Assembly (NCBI RefSeq): GCF_005886345.1
Contig: NZ_PNEC01000016.1
Coordinates: 53,385-117,384, forward strand
Reading direction: 5' to 3'
DNA length: 64,000 nt
DNA from: Pseudoalteromonas phenolica
GTDB taxonomy: Bacteria; Pseudomonadota; Gammaproteobacteria; Enterobacterales; Alteromonadaceae
This document shows, piece by piece, positions 27,291 to 37,293 of this stretch (position 1 is its first letter; every line of letters starts with the position of its first letter). Below the pieces are notes generated by a model, which saw only the letters and a list, made by a program, of their open reading frames with translations, searched no databases and was not told where the DNA came from. Made by a program: the position numbers and the translations under genes.

Positions 27291-28028
27291 TTACTGTGCG
27301 TTAATTGATTCACCGTTAAGGTCTTTAGAATCATCTGCCATTAGGTATAGATATGTCGCCATTAACTCTTCTGCAGTCTTAAGCTTTTCTTTATCTTCAC
27401 CAGGGAAAGCTGAAGCTCGCATACTTGTACGTGTCGCACCAGGGTTAATACAGTTGATACGAATGTTAGTCTTACCCACTTCTTTAGACCAAGTTTGCAT
27501 CATGCCTTCAGTTGCAAATTTTGAGATTGCATAAGGACCCCAGAATTCACGACCCTCACGGCCTACACCTGATGAAGTGAAAATCACAGAAGCGCACGGT
27601 GATTTACGAAGTAATGGGAACATATATTTTGTGATCATAGCTTGTGCAGTCACGTTTACTTTCATGATGTTTTCAAACGTAGATACACAGAAATGCTCTA
27701 GTGGACCGAGTGAGCCTAAGATTGACGCATTGTTTAGAAGGCCATCTAATTTACCAAATTGTTGTTCAATGGTTGCTGCAAGGTCGCGGTAGTTTTGTTT
27801 TGTCGCACCGCGCATATCCATAGGAACGATAGCCGGTTGTGGATAGCCTGCATTCACGATTTCATCGTATACGCATTCAAGCTTTTTAGTTGTTTTACCA
27901 AGTAGGATTACAGTTGCACCGTGTTTTGCATATGTTAATGCCGCAACACGGCCAATTCCATCGCCAGCACCTGTGATTAAAATGGTTTTATTTTCTAGTG
28001 CATTGTCTGCTGCTTGATAATTATGCAT
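27291..28028 (-). CDS. yciK: YciK-type short-chain dehydrogenase
   Basis: SDR oxidoreductase of 245 residues. The cofactor loop is TGAGDGIGR, with NNASILG and the catalytic Ser/Tyr/Lys set in FTSSGVGREGREFWGPYAISK; the INPGATRTSMRA loop follows. E. coli YciK, in the same neighbourhood, is the closest family I recognise; its substrate is unknown. Single gene with the terminator shared with rluB. Confidence 0.88.
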   Translation of the reverse strand: MHNYQAADNALENKTILITGAGDGIGRVAALTYAKHGATVILLGKTTKKLECVYDEIVNAGYPQPAIVPMDMRGATKQNYRDLAATIEQQFGKLDGLLNNASILGSLGPLEHFCVSTFENIMKVNVTAQAMITKYMFPLLRKSPCASVIFTSSGVGREGREFWGPYAISKFATEGMMQTWSKEVGKTNIRINCINPGATRTSMRASAFPGEDKEKLKTAEELMATYLYLMADDSKDLNGESINAQ

Positions 28029-28224
28029 TGTAGATCTCTATTTGAACGTTTTGCACATTTTATCACAGCATTAGGGTAAGTTATCTAAATTATTGTAAAT
28101 TTGGGTGGCGAAACTTTACATATTGAGTTAAGTTTAACTGGTCTAATGTCTCATTAAAAACAGAATTACATTATATTAACGCGTTTATTGCATAAGAATA
28201 ATAAAATTTGTCGGAGCCCATTCA

Positions 28225-30618
28225 ATGAAAAAAATGCTTCTCTCACTCGCAATTTCTACGGCTTTAGTCGGCTGTGGCGGCGGTGAAACTCTACAAGATG
28301 TAAAACAAGATTCTACTCCAGTACTCCCTTCAGCGTCAGTAAAATTTGATCCTGCTGGCGGTGTAATTTCAATACCGAACGACATTCTTTTAAGCGGAAC
28401 ACAAGACGGTACTATTAATCTTCCTGGTGAACTTGACGCAGCAGGTCAACCTGCTTTATCTGCGCCAGAATACGCAAACCCAAGTAATACACTTGGTGCT
28501 TTAGACGGTTGGTCAACTAACATGCCATATGTGATTGATCTTGATGTACCCAGTGATGTAAGTATAAATGGTGATTCTGTAGCCACGCCTGATGCTGTTC
28601 GTATTTTTGAAGTGGTGATGGGTGCGAGTATCACAGATCCTGATTGTGCAAGTGATAAAGTACCTGCAGGTATAGCTTGCAAGTATGTGGGCGAGCTTAC
28701 TTTTGGGGTTGATTATGTGGCTAAGCTGACTGATTCTGGTCAAGGCATTATGGTTGTGCCACTTAAACCGCTCAAGCCAGGGGCTTCTTACATTACTGCG
28801 TTAACTAATAATATAGTTATGGCTGATGGACGTCCTCTGCAACCATCATCGTCATATAGCTTATTAAGATCAGAGTCAGCGCTTGTCACAGATTCGCAAT
28901 TAAGTCTTCAGGCTGTAATACGCCAATACGAAAATGTGATTTCTGGTCAGGTTGCAAAAGAAAATGTTATCTATACTGCCGCAATGACGATTCAGTCTGT
29001 GGGTGCAGTAATGAATAACATTAAGTTAGGTTTAGCGCAAAGCTTACAAACTCAGACCAACCCTAAGGTTGTAGTACCAGAGCAACCAATGATAACTGTA
29101 TCTGATGCGCTTGCAACAGTTATCCCAGATGCTGAAACTCGTGCACCTTTCCAGGCTGTTCAATACATGCAAGGTAGCATTATGTTACCTATGTACTCAA
29201 AGAAACCTGAAGGCACAGCAATTGAAGATTTAGCGGGCAACTATTGGAAAGCTCGCTGTGATAGTGCCGCAACACTTGCTGGTGCAGTTGCAGCTGGTGT
29301 TGATTTATCTGGTTTAACACCTGGTGCAAACGACGCGTATTGTAATGCAGCGTCTGGTGGTGTACTTCGTGACTTTGGTTTAGATCAAAGCCGCTTCTTA
29401 ACTAAATTTAATAGCATTCCTTCAACTGAGTGGATTGCAAACGTACCTGTACAAATCACTAAGCCGCGTGCAGAACTATTAGGTATTGAAATGCCAGCTA
29501 CAGGTTGGCCTGTAGTTATTTTACAGCACGGCATTACCGCTAATAAAGAAAGCCTTTTAGGTCTAACATTAGCATTGAGTAACGCCGGATTTGCTACGGT
29601 AGCAATTGATCATCCAATGCACGGTGCTCGTGGCCTTGATATCGATTTAGACGGTAAAGATGATTTCAATGCTACAAGCGGTCAGGGCTCAGTACTTTCT
29701 TACATGAATTTGACCTCTCTACTGGTTGCTCGCGATAACCTAAGGCAGTCTTCAGCTGACCTTTTAGCACTTAGACTTGGCCTGAACTTCATTGACCCAA
29801 CACTTGGCATTAACCCTACAGATGTAAGCTTCTTTGGTCACTCTTTAGGTTCTATTGTAGCGCCTAACTTTATCGCACATACAAATAAGCCTATCGGTGA
29901 TGAAACAGTTGATAACTTATTTAAAGTAAATACAGTTGGTCTAGCAAGCGGTGGTGCTGGTATTGCTAACTTCTTAACTGAATCAGGCTCATTTGGTTCG
30001 TTTGTGAAAGGCTCAGTGTTAGCTGCAGCGGGTAATTTATCGTCTAAGGCTTTCTTGGAGTTCGTAGCAAGTGAAGCAACAGCAGCTTGTCCTGCTGAGG
30101 CTAAGATCCCATGTTCTTATGCACTTTATGAAAAGCAACTTGTTGACACAAGCAACACAGCTGCACTCGCCAGTATTCAGTCTATTATTAGCCAGTTTGT
30201 AACGGTTGCTCAAACAGCGTTAGACAGTGCAGACCCTGTAAACTACGCCGCTGCCGTTCAGGCACTTGGTACACCAACTTACCTAAGCGTAGTAACAGGT
30301 GGTGAAGATGGAAACCAACCTGATGCAGTTATTCCGCCAACAACGGCACTGCCTTTATCTGGTACCATGCCTATGGCTCAGTTATTCGGTATGACGCCAG
30401 TGACTGAAACACAAATGGGTGAGCCTAAGAATTATGTTGTTAAGTTCTCTCAAGGTCATCACTCATCGATTGCAACCACTTCATTTAATGAAGCTGTAGG
30501 TGGCACAGCACAAGGTCATGCAATGACAACTGTTGAAATGCAAACTCAGTTAGCAACTTTCTTAGCGACAAAAGGTATGATGTTACCAATAAGCAATGAC
30601 GCAGTTATTGCTAATTAA
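28225..30618 (+). CDS. VolA/Pla-1/cef-family lipase, lipoprotein
   Basis: Outer-membrane-type lipoprotein of 797 residues. The signal peptide ends in the lipobox LVGC, followed by GGGE. The N-terminal half (about 30-330) is a beta-rich domain; the C-terminal half is an alpha/beta hydrolase with VVILQHGITANKE (oxyanion loop), nucleophile Ser in FFGHSLGS, and a late His in FSQGHHSS. VolA of Vibrio is a surface lysophospholipase that releases fatty acids from lecithin, so surface lipid scavenging is likely. Strong terminator follows. The ribosome site is weak (TCGGAG). Confidence 0.85.
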   Translation: MKKMLLSLAISTALVGCGGGETLQDVKQDSTPVLPSASVKFDPAGGVISIPNDILLSGTQDGTINLPGELDAAGQPALSAPEYANPSNTLGALDGWSTNMPYVIDLDVPSDVSINGDSVATPDAVRIFEVVMGASITDPDCASDKVPAGIACKYVGELTFGVDYVAKLTDSGQGIMVVPLKPLKPGASYITALTNNIVMADGRPLQPSSSYSLLRSESALVTDSQLSLQAVIRQYENVISGQVAKENVIYTAAMTIQSVGAVMNNIKLGLAQSLQTQTNPKVVVPEQPMITVSDALATVIPDAETRAPFQAVQYMQGSIMLPMYSKKPEGTAIEDLAGNYWKARCDSAATLAGAVAAGVDLSGLTPGANDAYCNAASGGVLRDFGLDQSRFLTKFNSIPSTEWIANVPVQITKPRAELLGIEMPATGWPVVILQHGITANKESLLGLTLALSNAGFATVAIDHPMHGARGLDIDLDGKDDFNATSGQGSVLSYMNLTSLLVARDNLRQSSADLLALRLGLNFIDPTLGINPTDVSFFGHSLGSIVAPNFIAHTNKPIGDETVDNLFKVNTVGLASGGAGIANFLTESGSFGSFVKGSVLAAAGNLSSKAFLEFVASEATAACPAEAKIPCSYALYEKQLVDTSNTAALASIQSIISQFVTVAQTALDSADPVNYAAAVQALGTPTYLSVVTGGEDGNQPDAVIPPTTALPLSGTMPMAQLFGMTPVTETQMGEPKNYVVKFSQGHHSSIATTSFNEAVGGTAQGHAMTTVEMQTQLATFLATKGMMLPISNDAVIAN

Positions 30619-30638
30619 TCTCAAGTACGAGAAGATGA

Positions 30639-30664
30639 AAAAGCCGCTTTAAGCGGCTTTTTTT
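30639..30664 (+). terminator. Rho-independent terminator after VolA-like lipase
   Basis: Palindromic AAGCCGCTT-TAAGCGGCTT stem preceded by A residues and followed by seven T residues. Confidence 0.9.
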
Positions 30665-30708
30665 ATTTATAAAAACTTTTGAATCGTAAAAACAGTGAGG
30701 AGACTATA

Positions 30709-31713
30709 TTGACGTTTTTATTTGAATACGGCTTATTTTTAGCCAAAGCAATCACAATCGTGCTTGCAATTGGAGGCGTCATAATTTTGATTGTTGGCGC
30801 AAGCCAAAAGCCAAAATCCGCTACTGGTGAAGTTGAATTAAAAGATTTATCTAAAAAGTTAAAACGTAATAAAAAAGACTTCATCGAACAAACCTTAGAC
30901 AAAAAAGCACTTAAGGCTTACTTCAAAGCGCAGAAGAAAAATAAAGAAGAGCAGCTTGAAGCAAAAGCATTTGTAATTAACTTTGACGGCAGTTCAGATG
31001 CCCATGAGGTGAATAGTTTACGTGAAGAAATTACAGCTGTTCTTCAAATCGCTGACAAAAGTAAGGATTCAGTGATTGTAAATATCGACAGTGGTGGCGG
31101 AGTTGTTCATGGTTATGGGTTAGGAGCCTCTCAATTAAAACGTATTACTAATGCAGAACTTCCCCTGACAGTTTGTGTAGATAAAATAGCTGCCAGTGGT
31201 GGATATATGATGGCCTGTGTTGCTGATAAAATTGTTGCTGCACCATTTTCTATCATAGGCTCAATTGGGGTCATTGCACAGATACCGAACTTCAATAAGT
31301 TACTAAAAAAGAATGATATCGACTTTGAAATGATCACATCAGGTGAATTTAAACGTACTTTGACGCTATTTGGGGAAAATACCGATAAAGGTCGTGAGAA
31401 ATTTCAACAAGATGTTGAGTCGACGCATGGCTTGTTTAAAGAGTTTGTGCAAACTCATAGAGCAGATATTGAGCTTGAAAAAGTGGCTACCGGTGAGTAT
31501 TGGTTTGCAATGGATGCGCAGAAACTAGGCTTAGTCGATGAGCTGAACACCAGTGATGACTATGTTTTATCTTTATTAGAAAGCCATCAAATCTACACGG
31601 TTAAATATACTAGTAAAAAAACGCTACCTGAAAAATTTGGCCTTGGTGTAAGTCAAGCTGTAGCAAGTGCGACTAATAACCTTTGGACTAAGCTACAAGA
31701 CATTAAGTGGTAA
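30709..31713 (+). CDS. sohB: SohB inner-membrane serine protease
   Basis: Signal-peptide-peptidase (S49) family protease, about 334 residues. It opens FLFEYGLFLAK and has one N-terminal membrane anchor (AKAITIVLAIGGVIILIVG), a charged linker (about 40-90) and the ClpP-like domain. Catalytic Ser is in KIAASGGYMMACV and Lys in SGEFKRTLTLFGEN. I use TTG at 30709 because GTGAGGAG precedes it with good spacing and E. coli SohB aligns from there; a further in-frame TTG at 30679 would add ten residues. Confidence 0.9.
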   Translation: MTFLFEYGLFLAKAITIVLAIGGVIILIVGASQKPKSATGEVELKDLSKKLKRNKKDFIEQTLDKKALKAYFKAQKKNKEEQLEAKAFVINFDGSSDAHEVNSLREEITAVLQIADKSKDSVIVNIDSGGGVVHGYGLGASQLKRITNAELPLTVCVDKIAASGGYMMACVADKIVAAPFSIIGSIGVIAQIPNFNKLLKKNDIDFEMITSGEFKRTLTLFGENTDKGREKFQQDVESTHGLFKEFVQTHRADIELEKVATGEYWFAMDAQKLGLVDELNTSDDYVLSLLESHQIYTVKYTSKKTLPEKFGLGVSQAVASATNNLWTKLQDIKW

Positions 31714-31736
31714 ATATACCTGTCAATAGCTCAAAC

Positions 31737-31761
31737 AAACGTTAATACGTTTAATTTTTTT
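31737..31761 (+). terminator. Weak hairpin-T8 terminator after sohB
   Basis: AAACG, loop TTAATA, CGTTT, then AA and eight T residues. It overlaps the 3' end of the AraC pseudogene on the other strand. Confidence 0.55.
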
Positions 31762-32637
31762 GATATGCCTTTGGAGAAATGCCAAAGGCATTTTTGAATG
31801 TGCGACTAAATTGACTGGTATGATTAAAGCCTAAATCAAAACCTATTTGGGTATTGCTTTTTCCTTTTTTTAGCAGCGCTTTTGCCTTTGCTAAGCGCTT
31901 TGTGAGCAACCATTGTTGAGGCGTCATGTTTAAACATGACTTAAAATAGTTAAAAAACTTGCTACGACTCATACAAGCAATTTTGCACAAAATATCGATA
32001 TCTAAAGGCTCACTCAAATTATGTTCTATATATTGAACCACTTCTGTAATTGGCTCTTGATGATTATAAGAGTGTGCACATTGTAAAATAAGTTCTCGGG
32101 TTTGCTGAGTGAGTAACCGTGTTACAAGTTCGTTCAGCGCCAAATCGATTAGAAACCCGCGTTGATCTCCATTTTCAGTGAATAAATGTACCATGAGGTC
32201 TAGTAACGCCTGAGTTTGCCAATTGTGTTCTACATGTACGAGTTCATTTTGATAACTCACTTCATGCTTACTTTGGTTTTCTATGTTCAACCTATGTGCA
32301 ATATCAGCAAGCTTTTCGTTACTAATTTAGATAGCTAAACAAGTTGTTGGTGTGGTTTTAGATGCATCAGGAAAATCAATATGGACGGTTTGCTCAGGTA
32401 CCAGCACAAAACTCTCATTAGGTAAAAAGTCATGATGATAATCGCAAGTGTCTACATGCATTATTTTTTACCTTGCAGCATACCGCAAAATAGTACATTG
32501 CTTGATGAAAGGGGCACGTTATAAGCACTTTCATAAGTGTCATAAATACTCAATTGCGCGTCATCTGAATCAAAGCTGAGCTTATTCTCTAACAATTTAT
32601 CAACCTGTTGGTGCCTAGCTTGCAAATCAAAGCGCAT
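31751..32637 (-). pseudogene. AraC-family regulator, broken by a frameshift and a nonsense codon
   Basis: Reading the minus strand from ATG at 32637 gives an AraC N-terminal (PF06719-like) domain that stops after LQGKK at a run of six A (32464-32469). One added A would continue into MHVDTCDYHHDFLPNESF in the next frame. That frame runs to an in-frame TAA at 32327-32329 (CLAI-stop-ISNEK), after which it is open to 31751. The intact C-terminal 179 codons contain both AraC helix-turn-helix motifs (DILCKIACMSRSKFFNYFK; FDLGFNHTSQFSRTFKNAFG). The reconstructed length of about 296 residues is normal for the family. The aldehyde dehydrogenase it probably controlled lies divergently and is also broken. 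Confidence 0.85.
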
Positions 32638-32793
32638 ATCTGTTTCTTATGAATATCAAGACGGAGAGTTATGCAAAAAATACCTAGAGTTAATTTTTTA
32701 AGCCTCCTTTCACTTAATGTCAATTAAATGGGCTCAAGAATAAACATATAACTGAAGTATGAACCGGACAACAAGTTGATAGAAGAGGACACT

Positions 32794-34314
32794 ATGATTT
32801 ATTCAAAACCGAATACCCAGGGCGCAGTCGTTAATTTTAAAGACAAGTATGACAATTACATCGGTGGTGAATGGGTTGCACCATTAGATGGTGAATATTT
32901 TGAAAACAGAAGCCCAGTGAACGGTAAAGTGTTTTGCCAAGTGGCACGCTCTAAAGCAGCAGATATTGAGTTGGCACTCGACAAAGCACATGAAGCAAAA
33001 GAGGCGTGGGGCACAACCAGTGTCACTGAGCGCAGTAATGTTTTACTGAAAATTGCTCAGATCATTGAAGATAACAAAGAGTATTTGGCCGTTGCTGAAA
33101 CTTGGGATAACGGTAAAGCATTACGTGAAACCCTTGCCGCTGATATTCCGCTAGCAGCAGATCATTTTAGATATTTTGCTGGCTGTATTCGTGCGCAAGA
33201 GGGCAGTATTGGCGAGATTGACGAGCACACGGTGACCTACCATTTCCATGAGCCGCTAGGTGTAGTTGGGCTAATTATACCTTGGAACTTCCCGCTATTA
33301 ATGGCCGCTTGGAAATTAGCCCCAGCTCTGGCTGCGGGTAACTGTGTGGTACTAAAACCTGCAGAGCAAACCCCAACCTCGATCATGTTATTAGTTGAAC
33401 TGAACGGTGATTTACTACCTGCGGGTGCTTTAAACGTGGTGAACGCTTTTGGTAAAGAAGCAGGTGAAGCTTTAGCAACCAGCGCACGAATTGCTAAGAT
33501 TGCTTTTACGGGTTCTACTCCGGTTGGTTCGCACATTTTGAAATGTGCCGCAGATAATATTATTCCATCGACTGTAGAGCTTGGCGGTAAATCACCGAAT
33601 ATCTTTTTCAGTGATGTATTAGAAAAAAGACGATGATTATCTCAGCAAGTGTATTGAAGGCGCGGTATTGGCTTATTTTAACCAAGGTGAAGGGTGTACA
33701 TGTCCTTCTCGCTTATTTGTTCAAGAAGACATATATGACGAGTTTATTGAGCGTGTGAAAGCGCGTACTGCACAGATTAAACGTGGTAACCCGCTCGACA
33801 CAGAAACCATGGTGGGCGCGCAAGCCTCTCAGCAACAGTTCGACAAAATCTTAAGTTATATCGAAATAGGCAAACAAGAAGGGGCAGAAGTACTGCTTGG
33901 TGGTGAAGTCGAGCAGTTATCTGAAGAGTTCAATTCAGGCTATTACATTCAACCTACCTTGCTAAAAGGTAATAATTCTTTGCGTGTGTTCCAAGAAGAG
34001 ATTTTTGGTCCAGTTATTTCACTGTGTACGTTCAAAGACGAAGCCGAAGCCTTAGAATTGGCAAATAGCTCTGAATTTGGCTTAGGTGCAGGGGGGGGAC
34101 TCGAAACATAAATCGTGCCTATCACTTTGGCCGCAAGATTGAAGCTGGTCGTGTATGGACAAACTGCTATCACATGTATCCGGCGCATGCCGCATTTGGT
34201 GGCTATAAAAAGTCGGGTGTAGGAAGAGAGACGCACAAAAAAGCGTTAGATCATTATCAGAAGACTAAAAACCTATTAGTCAGCTATAGTGAGAGCCCAC
34301 TCGGATTTTTCTAA
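32794..34314 (+). pseudogene. aldB: AldB/ExaC-type aldehyde dehydrogenase with two frameshifts
   Basis: Resembles E. coli AldB along its full length once frames are joined. Frame 1 (from ATG 32794, AGAGGA ribosome site) has [29 protein letters not shown] and [12 protein letters not shown]. It breaks at a six-A run (33623-33628; five A would keep frame). Frame 2 has the catalytic Cys segment NQGEGCTCPSR and EEIFGPV. It breaks at an eight-G run (34091-34098) where the family has Gly-Val-Trp codons. Frame 3 finishes with [22 protein letters not shown] and [10 protein letters not shown]. All catalytic parts survive, so decay is recent or the lesions are sequencing errors. Confidence 0.85.
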
Positions 34315-34337
34315 AGATATCACAATGCAAAGGAACA

Positions 34338-34369
34338 AGTAGCGCAGTAATAAATAGCGCTACTTTTTT
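34338..34369 (+). terminator. Rho-independent terminator after aldehyde dehydrogenase
   Basis: AGTAGCGC and GCGCTACT flank an 11-base A/T-rich loop and are followed by five further T residues. It is still intact although the gene it serves is broken. Confidence 0.85.
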
Positions 34370-34380
34370 GTTCTGGTTTA

Positions 34381-35295
34381 TTAGTCTTCGATTGATTTAA
34401 TGTAGTTTAAAGCTCCAACGACAGAAGCGACTTGGCCTTTTACACAAATCTCATCGTTAGCAGATGGGCTATCAGGGTAAACTTCGGTTGTTGTCACGTA
34501 TTCAGCGTTTGTCATGCCCATACAAAGGCCTAGTTTAGTGCCGTCATAGTTAATAACACCAAACTGTTCAATCGCAACGCCAATCAGCCTACCACCTTCA
34601 TCAGCAGGGGCGATGTGAGTGACTTTTTCTACTTCTTTGATAATTGCAGATTGGAAAGAGTATTGCGGCTTTTGAGTATGTCCTACTAAGTAAAAGCCAT
34701 CTGGAATATTCCAATTATCATGGCTCACGCCGTCTCGTGCTGCGAGTGCAGGACGAAATTCAGAGTTATCAGTGTCAGTAGTTTCATGTAAATCAACATG
34801 ACACAGTAAATCATCAAACTGAGCGATATAAGCCATAGCTTGTTTTGATTCAGCCGCTGGGCTGTCAGCGTAAAATGAACGGTTTGGATCAATTGCGTCT
34901 GGGTTCCAACGGTTGATTGTTTCATAACCCCAAGGGCTAATACATGGAAGCACCACTATATTGAAGTCAGCTTGGTAATGGTTGCCTTGTGATTTAATAA
35001 AGTCAATCGCACCATGTACACCACTGGTTTCATAACCATGTACACCGCCGGTCACTAAAACAGTAGGCTTATTGTTAGAAAAGTCACGGGACTTCACCGC
35101 ATACAATTTATATTCATTTTCACCATAGTTAAGCTCGCCATACTGCTCAACATCATACTCATCAGCGAGTGAAAGTATTTTAGTTTCTACTTCTTGTTGG
35201 TAACTACGCTTAATTACTTGTGCTGCAAGCCACTGTTTTTTTTCTACTGCTTGCCATGGTGTGCCCGGCGTGCCAATTGGGTATGCGGTTGTCAT
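34381..35295 (-). CDS. M14-family zinc peptidase, aspartoacylase-like subgroup
   Basis: A protein of 304 residues without a signal peptide. Zinc site: H and E in GGVHGYETSG, and the downstream His in CHVDLHETTD; substrate-carboxylate Arg is in DPNRSF. These place it in M14 (carboxypeptidase A / succinylglutamate desuccinylase superfamily). The C-terminal third (EQFGVINYD, YVTTTEVYPDSP) carries a probable catalytic Glu. Substrate unknown; peptide amides or acyl-amino acids are possible. Single gene convergent with the aldehyde-dehydrogenase pseudogene. Confidence 0.8.
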   Translation of the reverse strand: MTTAYPIGTPGTPWQAVEKKQWLAAQVIKRSYQQEVETKILSLADEYDVEQYGELNYGENEYKLYAVKSRDFSNNKPTVLVTGGVHGYETSGVHGAIDFIKSQGNHYQADFNIVVLPCISPWGYETINRWNPDAIDPNRSFYADSPAAESKQAMAYIAQFDDLLCHVDLHETTDTDNSEFRPALAARDGVSHDNWNIPDGFYLVGHTQKPQYSFQSAIIKEVEKVTHIAPADEGGRLIGVAIEQFGVINYDGTKLGLCMGMTNAEYVTTTEVYPDSPSANDEICVKGQVASVVGALNYIKSIED

Positions 35296-35396
35296 AATCG
35301 TCCTCGGTGAAAGTTTTTTGCCATCCTAGTGATAAAGCCGGGGTCAGTAAAGTAATTAAATCTAATTGCACACCATCTGAACACTATTACAGCTGT

Positions 35397-35804
35397 TTAT
35401 TTTGCAAAGTAGCCAAGTTGCGCAAGTCGACTTTTTTGCTGTGACGTTAATTTGCAACTGAATAGAAAAATATTCTTATCTTCAAGTTTTACATGAGTGA
35501 CTTTACAGCAAATAATAGTGTGAACTTTAACCTGTTGTATTTGCTCAATCGGTATATATCTCTGAGCACCTAAAAAGTTACAGTAGCTCAATCCATTCAT
35601 ACACCAAGATGATGTTCTTTTACCCATTAAGGTTTGTATCAATGTAACGCATACAAATAAAGTTAGAGCAAATATAAGAATTATTTCTAGCGCCTCTAAC
35701 CACGCAGTAAAGTTAAATGCCGTGCTAATTGAAAGTAGCAATGCAATGATGCTTACGACAAGAATATAAAAACCAAAGTTGATTGAAGATTTAATTTCGT
35801 ACAT
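35397..35804 (-). CDS. Small membrane protein of unknown function
   Basis: A protein of 135 residues with two adjacent N-terminal membrane helices (FGFYILVVSIIALLLSIST and LEIILIFALTLFVCVTLIQ) and a cytosolic-looking C-terminal half with alternating hydrophobic residues (YIPIEQIQQVKVH) resembling a small PH-like beta domain. It has an unusual number of cysteines (six). No family recognised. It stands between the M14 enzyme and the solute-binding protein on the same strand with gaps too large for a firm operon call. Confidence 0.6.
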   Translation of the reverse strand: MYEIKSSINFGFYILVVSIIALLLSISTAFNFTAWLEALEIILIFALTLFVCVTLIQTLMGKRTSSWCMNGLSYCNFLGAQRYIPIEQIQQVKVHTIICCKVTHVKLEDKNIFLFSCKLTSQQKSRLAQLGYFAK

Positions 35805-35890
35805 TTCTTAACTCCTACGTACCTTTTTTATAGGCGAGAAATTAATGTAAGAAAATGAATAAAATATGGAGTTAATACTTAAAGCTTAAA

Positions 35891-36751
35891 TTAATCCAAT
35901 TTTGCTTTTATTTCTTGCCAGTCTTCAACAAGTGGGTTGAGAAAACCACATTCCTTATAAGCACGCTCAATGTATCCTGATTGCCTGAGTTGCTTTAACC
36001 CCTTCTGTAGTGCTTTAAATGTTTTGTTACCGAGTGGATGTTTTTTTGATACAACAAAGTGTCTGCTGTCTTGAAGCGCGACTTTAACGCCATCTATCGC
36101 ACGAATCTTGTAGTTTTTTCCAGTGTACTCGAAAGGCAGGGCTGGTTTAAAAGGGGCTAGCATGGCATCGACCCAGCCACTGCTCACCATTTTAGCCATA
36201 ACTAACCAATCGGCTTCAATGATTAAATTTTTGGGTTTCAGCGCGGTGAGCGTTTTTACATCAGTGTGCCAAGCTTCGCTGGTCACAAAGCTAAGGTCTG
36301 AAATGCCATTTTTAAGTTTTGGCGTTAGCTCAGTTATTTTATTAGGTGCGACATATATACCTGCGTAAAACTCTCCATTACGGATCACCGGCTCTGATAT
36401 GAACACATCGTTTGCGTATTGGGATGCTTCATTTAGCCATATTGAGTCAAAACTGATCAGGAGTAGCCCGTGCTGGATAAGACGAATATTTCTCGCATCA
36501 TAATCACCTAGCACAAAATCATACTCCAGATTGAGACCTCCGAGTTTTATCGCTTTTTGCACAAGAATAAATTCCACAACATCTCTACGGCAGCTTGGGT
36601 GCTTGAAATGCTCGATAGACTCGATACTCTCTTCACCGAGAACTTGTTGCGCGTAATTATAAATATCGGTTTCAATCGAAATCGGAATTTTCGCCTTGCT
36701 ACTTAAAGCGACAAAACAGCATAAAAACAAACATACCCATTTCATAAGCAT
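35891..36751 (-). CDS. Periplasmic solute-binding-like protein (PBP2 fold)
   Basis: A protein of 286 residues with a signal peptide (LFLCCFVALSSKA, cleavage near residue 20). The remainder resembles family-3 periplasmic binding proteins (LTPKLKNGISDLSFVTSEAWHTDV; VVSKKHPLGNKTFKALQKGLKQLRQSGYIERAYKEC). There is no transporter permease or ATPase gene beside it, so it may belong to the large set of orphan amino-acid-binding-like proteins in marine gammaproteobacteria. Ligand unknown. Confidence 0.7.
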   Translation of the reverse strand: MLMKWVCLFLCCFVALSSKAKIPISIETDIYNYAQQVLGEESIESIEHFKHPSCRRDVVEFILVQKAIKLGGLNLEYDFVLGDYDARNIRLIQHGLLLISFDSIWLNEASQYANDVFISEPVIRNGEFYAGIYVAPNKITELTPKLKNGISDLSFVTSEAWHTDVKTLTALKPKNLIIEADWLVMAKMVSSGWVDAMLAPFKPALPFEYTGKNYKIRAIDGVKVALQDSRHFVVSKKHPLGNKTFKALQKGLKQLRQSGYIERAYKECGFLNPLVEDWQEIKAKLD

Positions 36752-36896
36752 GATTCAGTGGTCCGTATTTGAGTTAAGTATCGTATAAGATGAGATAAAT
36801 TAAAGTGACAAGCACAAACTAGTTCACTATCTTGTTAAACTAGTGTTATCAATAATATCAACGTCGTGTTTATCGTGCACATTAAAAGGGGATTTT

Positions 36897-37289
36897 ATGA
36901 AATTCGAACAATTACTTAGTCATCTTGATGCTGGTATCTGTGTTGACCAACTGCAAACTGAGTCGGTCGTTGATTTAGCAGTTTTGCTTATGTCGATTGA
37001 TGGTGATGTATGTGAAAAAGAGCTTTCTGTTTTAAATACCTGGATAGAAAAGCTATGCTGGAATAGCGAAGTTGAAGCCGGCCTTTATATTTCGAATATG
37101 ATTACACATTGCAGAGACATTATTGCCAAAGGACAAACAGAACATTTTATCCACCATCGAATGAAACACATTGTAGATGAACCAGTTAAGGAGTTGGCTT
37201 TTCGATTAACAACCCAGCTTGCACAAGCTGATGGTGTTGTCACCGAGTCGGAGTCAAATGCATTAAAAGTCATTGAAGCTGAGCTCTAA
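36897..37289 (+). CDS. TerB-like small acidic protein
   Basis: A protein of 130 residues, all helical, with two Asp/Glu-rich turns (LLMSIDGDVCEKEL and TQLAQADGVVTESES) typical of TerB-type domains, which bind divalent metals. I start at ATG 36897 because AAGGGGA precedes it; the longer frame adds eighteen unlikely residues. It converges with the GlxA-like regulator with 4 bases between them. Tellurite resistance should not be assumed: many TerB-like proteins have other roles. Confidence 0.65.
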   Translation: MKFEQLLSHLDAGICVDQLQTESVVDLAVLLMSIDGDVCEKELSVLNTWIEKLCWNSEVEAGLYISNMITHCRDIIAKGQTEHFIHHRMKHIVDEPVKELAFRLTTQLAQADGVVTESESNALKVIEAEL

Positions 37290-37293
37290 CTAT

